DNA of 8,127 bases from JAXDBV01 sp034678415. Lineage in GTDB: Bacteria; Bacteroidota; Bacteroidia; Bacteroidales; VadinHA17. The stretch is taken from NCBI GenBank assembly GCA_034678415.1, contig JAXDBV010000156.1:1-8127 (forward strand). The letters are read 5' to 3'. The position numbers were made by a program, and so were the translations under genes. Under the pieces are notes generated by a model. It searched no databases. It saw only the letters and a program-made list of their open reading frames with translations, and was not told the DNA's origin. This document shows positions 1 through 6,570 of the stretch, piece after piece (the stretch's first letter is position 1; each line of letters opens with the position of its first letter).

Positions 1-208
1 TTGCTCCGAGAAAAACAGCCATGTAATGCATGATAATATGCAGTTTGCAGAAATCAATGCTGGGAAGAAGGGTTGCCATACGGCTTTCGTTACGGCCCAG
101 GTTGTGATTACCCTCCAGGATAAAGAACATACCTGAACCGATGCCTCCCGTTCCCACGACATGGTCGTAAAGGAAGCCGTTGGTTGCGGTGGATTTCAGG
201 GAGATCAT
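1..208 (-). CDS. Probable PfkB-like sugar kinase, N-terminal fragment (runs off the left edge)
   Basis: The gene starts at the ATG at 208-206 and is open to the window edge, giving 69 codons. That start overlaps the stop of the NagB-like gene as ATGA, and an AAGGA-type ribosome site lies just upstream (GAAGGA, about 217-222), which is unusually good for this window. The product begins with a short polar stretch, then a beta-strand and glycine-rich turn (VVGTGGIGSGMFF, residues 17-29), then LGRNESR (36-42). A helix-like segment ending AVFLGA follows at 63-68. The glycine-rich strand and the helix ending in LGA fit the start of the PfkB/ribokinase fold, which phosphorylates sugars or nucleosides. 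The active-site base lies in the missing C-terminal part. The overlap implies translational coupling with the NagB-like gene, so the two probably act on the same sugar. Assignment is tentative: it rests on fold-like cues, and LGRNESR is not a signature I can tie to a characterised enzyme. Confidence 0.5.
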   Translation of the reverse strand, partial: MISLKSTATNGFLYDHVVGTGGIGSGMFFILEGNHNLGRNESRMATLLPSIDFCKLHIIMHYMAVFLGA

Positions 209-1095
209 ATATGTATTCCTTCAAATTCCCAGTCAGGATTGTCGGCAATGGGGTGTGAAGCTGTCTCGCGGGTCGCTGTAATCAGGGCATCGGGATGGTG
301 TTGCAGGAGTGTTATCGGGTATTCCACCGTCTCCGGCGAGAAGAGTGCCACCCGGAGTGCCGTTTGTTTCCAGGCACCGGTATCACTGAAAAGCCGGATT
401 TTCCTTGCCGAAAGGCACTCTTTCATCCCGAGGGTGACCGACATGGGGGGAACGAATTGATAGGCTCCCCCGAACGTCCTGTGACCAAGAGCTATGAGAG
501 TATCGGGGTTATTGTCCTGTATCCTTATCTCCGAGTTCCTCAGCTGCTCCAGTGACAAGTTGCTGTAAGGATGCCTGCGTGCCTGGTTATAGGCAACATG
601 ACCGTCCTGGCCCCATCCACCCAGCAGCAAATCGACAGGCGCCTCACTGATTCGTTGCCGGATGGTGTCTATGACCGGGAGGGAGGGAAAATAACGCTGG
701 GCCGGCGGTACCTGCAACCCTGGATGTATATCCCCGTAAAAATGACGTTCCATGAAAGCCCGGAAATTATACGGATGATTTGCCGGCAGAAGTTTTCCTT
801 CCCAGTTCAGGCATTCATCCATATGAAAAACAGTCATATTGCGCAACGACACTTTCTCAGTATTTACAATCCTGGCAAACACCGGATACCAGCATTTGGG
901 TCCGCATGGTACGATCACCCGTATGGAACCATTTTCCCTGCAGACAGCCTTGATCTCATCAACAAATTCCCTGGCCATCAGCTCGCCCATCTCCTGGGAA
1001 TCCCTGACCATCCTGAAAGGGATTTTCAGGTCAGGATGACCTTCAAGCTTCCCGGGCAAAATTTTGCACCACTTATATAATTCTTTGATATCCAT
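205..1095 (-). CDS. NagB-like sugar-phosphate isomerase/deaminase homologue with altered active site
   Basis: This 296-residue protein resembles glucosamine-6-phosphate deaminase/isomerase (NagB), which turns glucosamine 6-phosphate into fructose 6-phosphate and ammonia in the cytoplasm. Family landmarks are present: HMDECL (91-96; D93 matches E. coli D72), GGWGQDGHVAYNQ (159-171; D164 and H166 match D141 and H143), a lysine at 243 in GAWKQTAL, and HHPDALI (266-272), which matches the LHPKAIM region. No signal peptide is seen. Two positions differ: E. coli E148, which assists ring opening, is Q171, and the phosphate-loop PTGGTP motif reads PCGPKC (63-68). This suggests a changed substrate or weak deaminase activity. 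It has about 30 residues more than E. coli NagB, including an N-terminal extension. The start at 1095 has only an AT-rich leader and no clear ribosome site. It lies 104 bases after the GH36-like gene and overlaps the kinase-like gene by 4 bases, so these three probably form one transcript. Confidence 0.85.
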   Translation of the reverse strand: MDIKELYKWCKILPGKLEGHPDLKIPFRMVRDSQEMGELMAREFVDEIKAVCRENGSIRVIVPCGPKCWYPVFARIVNTEKVSLRNMTVFHMDECLNWEGKLLPANHPYNFRAFMERHFYGDIHPGLQVPPAQRYFPSLPVIDTIRQRISEAPVDLLLGGWGQDGHVAYNQARRHPYSNLSLEQLRNSEIRIQDNNPDTLIALGHRTFGGAYQFVPPMSVTLGMKECLSARKIRLFSDTGAWKQTALRVALFSPETVEYPITLLQHHPDALITATRETASHPIADNPDWEFEGIHI

Positions 1096-1199
1096 ATATT
1101 TATTAACTTTTTACCGGGGTGTCGGGTACGGATATTAAAGTTGATATCATCGCAAGGACATCCGATAAATTGCATTGAAAGACAGAGGCATCTCATTTA

Positions 1200-3458
1200 T
1201 CATTTTTTCACCGGGCTGCATTGTATCAGCAAAGAGGTATTGAAAACAGGGGCAATTTTGCCTACAGGTCCTTTCACGGTTCCCATAGCCACATCATTGA
1301 CATAGTCGTATACCGAATATTTTTTGTTTTCCAGCCCACGGAGTATAATTTCCCCCATCCATGAGTCTGCGAAGAAGGCATAAAACAGGGTATCTCCTTT
1401 CCGTATGACATGCGTTTCGGGTTTATCATACGCGATATCGTAGAGGTTCAGGTAGTCACCTTTGCTCAGCATCTTTTTGTTGTATAATGAGAACCACTTC
1501 TTATATGGTGGTTCCTTCTCCGTTGTTAACTGGTCGTAATTTATGGTATCACCGAGGAAGGTAATGGTTGATCCCGGCCATGTGAAGCGTGTTCCGATGA
1601 CGGCGCCTGTACCGAAGGGGGAATCGAAACCCTGGCATCCACCAAATCCTTCCACGTGGTCAGAAAACACGGCTGCGCTGGGGCCCATCAGGGCCTTGAG
1701 CATCTTGGTACGGCTCCTCACCAACCAGGCCGTTCCCGGGTCAGCCGTGACAGGCTGATCAATCCAGGCTGCCTGAAAAAAATCCTGCGTTGTGCCGCAG
1801 TTACAGTTTAGAATAACTGAGTTTGGTTTGATGGATTTTGTGGTTTCATACATAATCTTGTACAAAAGAGGAAGGTTCTCATGCGACTCTTCCGGGCGAC
1901 GATGATGATGCTCCGGGTTATAACAAGGAGGCACCGTGCGCACAGCATCATACTTGAAACCGTCAAAACCCCATTCTTTAATAAACCTCACGGTAAGTTC
2001 ACGGATATATTGCTGCACTTCCGGCACATCGGGGCACAGGTAGTAATTCTGTCGGTCTGACATCGGGTAACTGCCGTCCTTGTCCATGATTAGCCACCCG
2101 GGATGCTTTTTCACTACTTCAGAAGAGCCCGGATTTTGATTTTTTGTTTTTCTTTTCAATACCCTGACATCTCCCTGGGCATCGGTAGGAACCCACCATA
2201 ATGTTGCCTTGAATCCCATACTGTGAAGGGTATCAACCAGTGATATGATATCTTTGTCACCACCGGGCCAGAGTTCCTTACGTACGTGCCAGTCGCCGTA
2301 GAATCCGAACCAGTCTTCATCGACAACCACCCAGGGGATATCCATGGCTTTCACTTTCGGTAATGTTTGAAGGATAAGATCCCTGGTAATATCCGTGAGA
2401 TATCCCCAGCTACACCAGACTGGTTCATAGGAACCATCGGATGGAGTCTGCATTTTCACTCCCTGAATGTTCATCAGCTTTGAAAAGGTATCCAGGCAAT
2501 CAAAGAAATCGAGGTGATGGATCATGATTGCGCTTATAAGGCTCTGACAGGAGTCCCCCGGCTCCAGCCGTCTTTGTATATCTTCGCGCACCCCTATTTC
2601 AACCGTTTTGTCACCCAGCACCTTTACGGGAAGATATACCAGTTTGGGCACAGGTTCGATAACGGCAAGACCGAAACCATACGACGGTGTCCACAGGTCG
2701 ATTACCGGGACCCCTCCACCTCCGACAATACGATTGCCGTTTTCATCCGTCATGTGGTGTTTCAACCCCATATAGTTATCCAGTGAATATGAGTCTTTCA
2801 GGGGAAAGATGTAATCCTTGCCATATTCATGGGCCGGGCCCTGGAACATCCAGAAGGAATAAGGATCCGTTGCTGTCTCCGAAAGGGTAGCATCGAGGAT
2901 AAACCGGTTACTGTGTATCCTCCCTGCAGTCAATGTCCTGCTGCCTGTATTCTTATACGAAGCACGGGTTATCGCCACGCCGGGGAAGTTGTCGTACATT
3001 TCAACCGTCAGTGTTTTTTCCAGCTTGATGCCATGGTTCTTCCCCGCTTCTCCCTTCAGAACGAGCCTTCTGCCCGTTCCAAACGCGGTAGTGATATTAT
3101 AGTAATTAATTCCGTCGGAATTCAGTGTAAATTCAGTAATTCCTGTATCGTTGCATTCAACAAAATCCGATGCATCCACCGGGGTTGAAGCATTAAGGGA
3201 TATACCCTGATCATTATATACAGTGTATACCATATTATTGTCAAACCTCAGCCTGATAGCCGGGTTGCTGAACCAGATATATCCGTCGGATGACCGGGCA
3301 ATGTTGTTGTTTTCCTTCCGGCCACATCCATTATTACAGAGTGATATCAATGAGACGATTGATATTACCATTAAAGAAGTGATGTTGCCTGCATTTCTGC
3401 TGGTCCTATCATACCACATCCTGTGGTATCCCATACGTGTAATAGTTCTGCTTTTCAT
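1200..3458 (-). CDS. Clan GH-D glycoside hydrolase (GH36-like, alpha-galactosidase type), putative lipoprotein
   Basis: The 752-residue product looks like a secreted GH36-type enzyme, the family that removes alpha-linked galactose with retention. Residues about 55-330 form the beta-sandwich N-terminal region and about 340-650 the TIM barrel. A short beta C-terminal domain follows. Barrel motifs are VVVDEDWFG (377-385; the usual DDGW strand), a strand ending TLWWVP (419-424), GFDGFKYDAV (497-506; D504 is the likely nucleophile) and TADPGTAW (571-578; D573 is the candidate acid/base). The 69-residue spacing of those two aspartates suits the clan. A hydrophobic segment at 28-40 followed by NNGC suggests lipidation at C45, although the -3 and -2 residues are not classic. 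The n-region from M1 is long; M14 (ATG at 3419) is an alternative start. M1 lacks a ribosome site but lies 4 bases after an SD-led leader ORF. Substrate is not proven: galactose, or another sugar accepted by GH27/GH31/GH36 relatives. Confidence 0.82.
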   Translation of the reverse strand: MKSRTITRMGYHRMWYDRTSRNAGNITSLMVISIVSLISLCNNGCGRKENNNIARSSDGYIWFSNPAIRLRFDNNMVYTVYNDQGISLNASTPVDASDFVECNDTGITEFTLNSDGINYYNITTAFGTGRRLVLKGEAGKNHGIKLEKTLTVEMYDNFPGVAITRASYKNTGSRTLTAGRIHSNRFILDATLSETATDPYSFWMFQGPAHEYGKDYIFPLKDSYSLDNYMGLKHHMTDENGNRIVGGGGVPVIDLWTPSYGFGLAVIEPVPKLVYLPVKVLGDKTVEIGVREDIQRRLEPGDSCQSLISAIMIHHLDFFDCLDTFSKLMNIQGVKMQTPSDGSYEPVWCSWGYLTDITRDLILQTLPKVKAMDIPWVVVDEDWFGFYGDWHVRKELWPGGDKDIISLVDTLHSMGFKATLWWVPTDAQGDVRVLKRKTKNQNPGSSEVVKKHPGWLIMDKDGSYPMSDRQNYYLCPDVPEVQQYIRELTVRFIKEWGFDGFKYDAVRTVPPCYNPEHHHRRPEESHENLPLLYKIMYETTKSIKPNSVILNCNCGTTQDFFQAAWIDQPVTADPGTAWLVRSRTKMLKALMGPSAAVFSDHVEGFGGCQGFDSPFGTGAVIGTRFTWPGSTITFLGDTINYDQLTTEKEPPYKKWFSLYNKKMLSKGDYLNLYDIAYDKPETHVIRKGDTLFYAFFADSWMGEIILRGLENKKYSVYDYVNDVAMGTVKGPVGKIAPVFNTSLLIQCSPVKK

Positions 3459-3462
3459 TGTG

Positions 3463-3510
3463 TTAGCATGTTATGCGGTATGATTGCAACCTGTTCAAAC
3501 CCTGCGTCAT
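3463..3510 (-). CDS. Candidate 15-codon leader ORF upstream of the GH36-like gene
   Basis: The minus strand carries GGGAGGG (3523-3517), then 6 bases, then ATG at 3510. It encodes MTQGLNRLQSYRITC and stops with TAA at 3465-3463, 4 bases before the GH36-like ATG. It is in a different frame from that gene. Its ribosome site is the strongest in the region, while the main gene has none. This arrangement could allow termination-reinitiation coupling, or a regulatory leader. A chance ORF is possible because such short frames are frequent. The peptide has no run of repeated codons that would suggest classical attenuation. Confidence 0.3.
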   Translation of the reverse strand: MTQGLNRLQSYRITC

Positions 3511-3589
3511 AGTGAACCCTCCCTGCCAGGCCCCCGGATAATATTCCCATACCGACCTTCAATGGTACTTGAAATTATTTTCCGTCAGA

Positions 3590-3621
3590 CAATGCTATAT
3601 TCTATTTTATATAATGACAAG
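3590..3621 (-). promoter_or_regulatory. Bacteroidota-type promoter match for the GH36-like gene
   Basis: On the minus strand CTTG (3621-3618) is followed by exactly 20 bases and TAGCATTG (3597-3590). The Bacteroidota primary-sigma consensus is TTTG, 19-21 bases, TAnnTTTG; each box has one mismatch. The spacer is AT-rich. It would give a 5' leader of roughly 125 bases containing the leader ORF. It lies downstream of a terminator-like hairpin that ends the preceding GH127 gene, which makes a separate transcription start plausible. Confidence 0.45.
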
Positions 3622-3632
3622 GTTTTAAGGAT

Positions 3633-3647
3633 TTCCGATTAACGGAA
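3633..3647. promoter_or_regulatory. Dyad just upstream of the -33 box, candidate operator
   Basis: TTCCG-ATTAA-CGGAA is a perfect 5-base inverted repeat with a 5-base centre. It ends 11 bases upstream of the candidate -33 box of the GH36-like gene, a suitable place for a dimeric activator or repressor. It forms the core of one of the two repeated units listed separately. No regulator gene in the window points to which protein would bind. Confidence 0.3.
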
Positions 3648-3689
3648 GGCCATGAACTATTATCCTCCGGATGGTATACGGTTCAGAAA

Positions 3690-3716
3690 AGTAACCTTCG
3701 TATACGAAATGTTACT
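3690..3716 (-). terminator. Terminator-like hairpin after the GH127 gene (or palindromic operator)
   Basis: The region holds a perfect 12-base palindrome, TTCGTATACGAA (3697-3708), nested inside a second inverted repeat: AGTAAC at 3690-3695 and GTTACT at 3711-3716. The two layers are separated by 1 and 2 bases. On the minus strand the structure begins 55 bases after the GH127 stop and its last T starts a run of four Ts before CTG, consistent with a weak intrinsic terminator. The stem is AT-rich with an internal loop and the T-run is short, so an operator is a real alternative. A partial copy of the core, GGTATACGG, lies nearby at 3673-3681. Confidence 0.4.
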
Positions 3717-3770
3717 AAAAACATCCTGTTGTCCTGTCTGCGGATTTCCATGACGGAAGGAAGAACCTGA

Positions 3771-6233
3771 TCAACGGGGCATCAACAAACCGGATGATCT
3801 TCTCACAACACGCAGTTCCATAAGTCCGGGCATCAGTGGTTTGTTTATGACTTCAAACGTTACCGTGACAATATTTTTCCCTTCTGTCAGGTTGAAAGGT
3901 ATGGGAACGGTTTCTTCATAAACAGGGATAAACGGTATTTTCTTTTGTAATGAGGCTTCACGGTTCACCCTGTTGAAAATACAAACAGTGTCGATTTTTA
4001 TTTTGTAGTCCAATGGTTCATCACTTCGCTTACCGATATATTTACAGTACAGGGCAACCGGTTCATTTGGCAACACTTTCATTTGATATTTTAATCCCTC
4101 CGGAGGTAAAGCCTTGCGCCATCCTTTATTCATCAACAGTCCATCGTTCCCTTTCCCTTTTTCGCTGGTACCGCTCAGCATATGATCTCTTTCCGATGCT
4201 TCATCATTGACAATAACCCTATCAACAGTATTATTTTCCAGTTGTCTGTGTTTGTCTGCCCTCTGTTCATCACGGGATATTCTTTGTTTCCACTCCTGTT
4301 CGGTTAACATATCCCAATACACGGAATAATATTCTTCATTCACCATAAAAAAGGGTTTCAGATGTATATCAACTGAGGCAGGCACATTCATCCGGAAGCA
4401 CATCGGTTCATCGGCAGCTTGTAACCATTGGGAGACAGGAACCTCGCCCGGGATAACTGCCGGGGCATAATTGGCTTCGGAAAGTGCAACTGCCGTCTCC
4501 TCGCTAAATACACCCGCCAGCAGGACAGGGCCATAAAAGAGGGCTATCTTGTTTTTGTCATCGGGCATACGTTCGATCCTGGTATTCATGGGAAGGCGGA
4601 TCTCCACCCGATCTCCGGTTTCCCAGGTACGATGGATACTGTAATATCCATCAGCGAGGATTAAGGGATGCTGTTCCCCGTTGATCCATAGACTTATTGG
4701 TTCAGACAGCCAGTAAGGATGGCGAACCCTGAGGCATAACCGTGTCTTTTTTTCACATGTGAAGGTAAGCACCGAACGGTCCTCAAAAGGGAAGCTGGTC
4801 TCCTGCCTCACAGAAATTCCTTTTTCTCGCCAGTTTAGCATTGAAGCGACAAAAAGGTTGAGATACAGAACGGAATCTGAATGAGCATAAATATATTCAC
4901 TGTGACGCGTGTAGCTATCCATCGCGCTGCATACACAACAGGAAAAAACATCGTACAGGGACTGATATGTTTTCTGAACAGCCGACATAAGAGGCAAATA
5001 GTAACATACACTTCCGTCCTTTGTATTCTGGGCAGATAATATATGGTTATACAGTGTACGTTCCATGTAATCTGCAAATTCGATCCTGGGCTCCATCTGA
5101 AAAAGTAGCGACGTCAGTTTGAGCATATTATATTCATTGCAGTTTTCCTCTGTATGGGGATTCAATGTATGGCTCAGTGAATCTTTCGGACTGAACAACT
5201 CGTTGGAACTGTTGCCTCCCGTCACGTAAGAACGGTGGTTGACGACACTCTCCCAGAAAAAAACAGCGCCCTTCCATTCTGAAGTATCTGCCGTGTACCG
5301 ATACCTGAAGGCCAGTCCGGATACTTTAGGAAACTGTGAATTTGCATGAATCCCGGTAAGTATATCTATCCCCCTGGTTAATGGTACAAGTACCCCGTTG
5401 TCATGCCAGCGTTCCGACATGGCAAGATACGCGGCTTCACCCGTAATAGCATAGAGATCGGAGAGCACCCAGTTCAAACCCCCATATTCGGTAAACATTA
5501 TTTTCTGGAGATCTTCATCACTTATTTGTGACATGTGCTTTTGAAGCCAACCTGCCAGATCACCGGCAATTGTCAGTGCCAGGGGAATATTGCAGATCCT
5601 GTAAACATCGATCAGACCGGAAAACAACTTTTCCATGACATAGTAAGGTTCGCCATGACCTTTAAGCCAGTTATCAAATTCAGGGTAGTAGCCTTCTTCT
5701 TCAAGTTTACTGAAAACCTTCTTTCCATCCCTGCTCCCAAGAAGGTATCCACCATTATTTAGCTGACATTTCCTCAGATGATCCAGGATATAACGGATAT
5801 TCTTTAGATATATACCTTCCCCTGTTAAGGCATATAAACGCGAGGTGCCCGACAGGTAAAATGATAATGCGACTCCCGGAAGAAAATTTGTTTCCCATCC
5901 GGGATAAGGTGAAGCTTCCGTTTTAATGCCACTTTCATTTTGAAATGGTGCCAACAGCCGGTCAAGGTTCAGGCTCAAAAGGTATTTTGCCTCGGCATCC
6001 TGTGATTCCTTGAACGGACTGTCCAGCAATTTTACTTCACCAACCTTGAAACCAAAAGCTTTCTGCGGCACCAATTGTTTTGCCTTGGGAAGATATCCCT
6101 TTTCATGATTGCAGGATTGTATCAATCCTGCTGTTAGTAATAACACCACTATAAGTGATTTTATCAAAGGCAGATCAGTTCTCTGCTGTTTTGAATATCG
6201 GCTTCTTTTATATACAACGTTTTTCATGTTCAT
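3771..6233 (-). CDS. GH127-type (DUF1680) beta-L-arabinofuranosidase-like lipoprotein
   Basis: The 820-residue product belongs to the DUF1680 superfamily (GH127/GH146), cysteine glycosidases that release L-arabinofuranose and use a zinc-held cysteine nucleophile. By comparison with HypBA1, EENC (362-365) supplies Glu363 and Cys365 and SCC (431-433) supplies Cys432 (nucleophile) and Cys433, all zinc ligands. NELF (344-347) supplies the likely acid/base Glu345. Further landmarks are LTGIHANSQFPK (292-303), FFWESVVNHRSYVTGG (325-340) and YNMLKLT (368-374). The helical barrel spans about 64-450, beta domains follow, and 668-812 matches the C-terminal DUF6805-like domain (DRVIVNDEASERDH, then GWRKALP). 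Residues 21-41 form a type II signal ending LIQSC, so C41 is probably lipidated and the enzyme envelope-anchored. The start at 6233 has no ribosome site; M3 (ATG at 6227) is equally possible. It probably acts with the GH36-like enzyme on arabinose-containing glycans. The exact linkage cannot be read from sequence. Confidence 0.9.
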   Translation of the reverse strand: MNMKNVVYKRSRYSKQQRTDLPLIKSLIVVLLLTAGLIQSCNHEKGYLPKAKQLVPQKAFGFKVGEVKLLDSPFKESQDAEAKYLLSLNLDRLLAPFQNESGIKTEASPYPGWETNFLPGVALSFYLSGTSRLYALTGEGIYLKNIRYILDHLRKCQLNNGGYLLGSRDGKKVFSKLEEEGYYPEFDNWLKGHGEPYYVMEKLFSGLIDVYRICNIPLALTIAGDLAGWLQKHMSQISDEDLQKIMFTEYGGLNWVLSDLYAITGEAAYLAMSERWHDNGVLVPLTRGIDILTGIHANSQFPKVSGLAFRYRYTADTSEWKGAVFFWESVVNHRSYVTGGNSSNELFSPKDSLSHTLNPHTEENCNEYNMLKLTSLLFQMEPRIEFADYMERTLYNHILSAQNTKDGSVCYYLPLMSAVQKTYQSLYDVFSCCVCSAMDSYTRHSEYIYAHSDSVLYLNLFVASMLNWREKGISVRQETSFPFEDRSVLTFTCEKKTRLCLRVRHPYWLSEPISLWINGEQHPLILADGYYSIHRTWETGDRVEIRLPMNTRIERMPDDKNKIALFYGPVLLAGVFSEETAVALSEANYAPAVIPGEVPVSQWLQAADEPMCFRMNVPASVDIHLKPFFMVNEEYYSVYWDMLTEQEWKQRISRDEQRADKHRQLENNTVDRVIVNDEASERDHMLSGTSEKGKGNDGLLMNKGWRKALPPEGLKYQMKVLPNEPVALYCKYIGKRSDEPLDYKIKIDTVCIFNRVNREASLQKKIPFIPVYEETVPIPFNLTEGKNIVTVTFEVINKPLMPGLMELRVVRRSSGLLMPR

Positions 6234-6237
6234 GTTT

Positions 6238-6279
6238 TTAGGTTAAAGGATTGTTATTCACGATATCATCCCAGTTCAT
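6238..6279 (-). CDS. 13-codon mini-ORF directly before the GH127 gene
   Basis: The ATG at 6279 overlaps the stop of the small secreted ORF as ATGA and encodes MNWDDIVNNNPLT. Its TAA (6240-6238) lies 4 bases before the GH127 ATG, the same spacing as the leader ORF in front of the GH36-like gene. It has no ribosome site. It may be chance, a coupling leader, or the tail of a decayed gene. Confidence 0.15.
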   Translation of the reverse strand: MNWDDIVNNNPLT

Positions 6280-6505
6280 GGACGCGGGATATATTTTCTG
6301 ATAGAAATATTATCCACCGGCAGGTTTTTTAGCACTGCCCATTTCTGTGGGATAGCCTTTATTCCCAGTACGGTTCCAAGGATACCCGCGGGTGCCATAA
6401 GGGTTACAGTCGTTGGCAAATCCTGTGCAGACGTCGTATTCACGACGGTTAACAGGAGTGAAACAGTACAAATGAGCAAATAGTAGAGCATTGACTTTTT
6501 TTCAT
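6276..6505 (-). pseudogene. Small secreted-protein ORF with apparent frameshift at a poly-A tract; probable gene remnant
   Basis: The intact frame runs from the ATG at 6491 to the TGA at 6278-6276 (71 residues). It starts with a convincing signal sequence, YYLLICTVSLLLTVV, with possible cleavage after TTSA-Q, and is followed by about 48 residues of no recognised family. A better start, ATG at 6505 followed by seven As (6502-6496), is out of frame by one base. An eighth A would give MKKKSMLYYLL, a textbook signal-peptide start. A second frame over the same stretch is also open for about 60 codons, up to a TAA near 6311-6309, and reads gene-like (TGFANDCNPYGTRGYPWNR). The 337 bases between the NIF3-like and GH127 genes hold nothing else clear. 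I read this as a decayed or indel-affected gene. A real short secreted protein, a sequencing error at the A-run, or transcriptional slippage are alternatives. Confidence 0.35.
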
Positions 6506-6570
6506 TTTACTTTCTGATATTGCAACCGGGGTAACATAACATCAATACTGAACTGTATGTCATCATCGTA

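Larger units (their letters stand above)
3629..3760. repeat. Two copies of GGATTTCC-N4/6-CGGAAGG in one intergenic region
   Basis: Copy one is at 3629-3649 (centre GATTAA) and copy two at 3742-3760 (centre ATGA). The flanking 8 and 7 bases are identical in both copies and only the centre differs in sequence and length. They are 113 bases apart, start to start, and bracket the terminator-like hairpin. Copy two lies 11 bases after the GH127 stop. Conserved arms with a variable centre suit a repeated binding site or RNA hairpin better than a simple duplication. Confidence 0.5.

Noticed and set aside
571..1080. Open frame of 169 codons on the plus strand
   Set aside because: It is wholly antisense to the NagB-like gene, has no recognisable family features, and the minus-strand frame carries clear catalytic motifs.
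1096..1199. Promoter between the GH36-like and NagB-like genes
   Set aside because: I found no pair of boxes close to TTTG and TAnnTTTG at proper spacing; co-transcription is the simpler reading.
3223..3483. Hydrophobic 86-codon plus-strand frame resembling a small membrane protein
   Set aside because: It is antisense to the GH36-like N-terminus, including its signal segment, and to the leader. Its hydrophobicity can arise as a complement of that region; no ribosome site or family match.
6238..6330. Resemblance of the frame ending YPASMNWDDIVNNNPLT to the C-terminus of SusD/RagB proteins
   Set aside because: Only a few residues (NNNPLT-like) agree, the frame has a stop just upstream, and the usual following NPG motif is absent. 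Too weak to call a SusD remnant.
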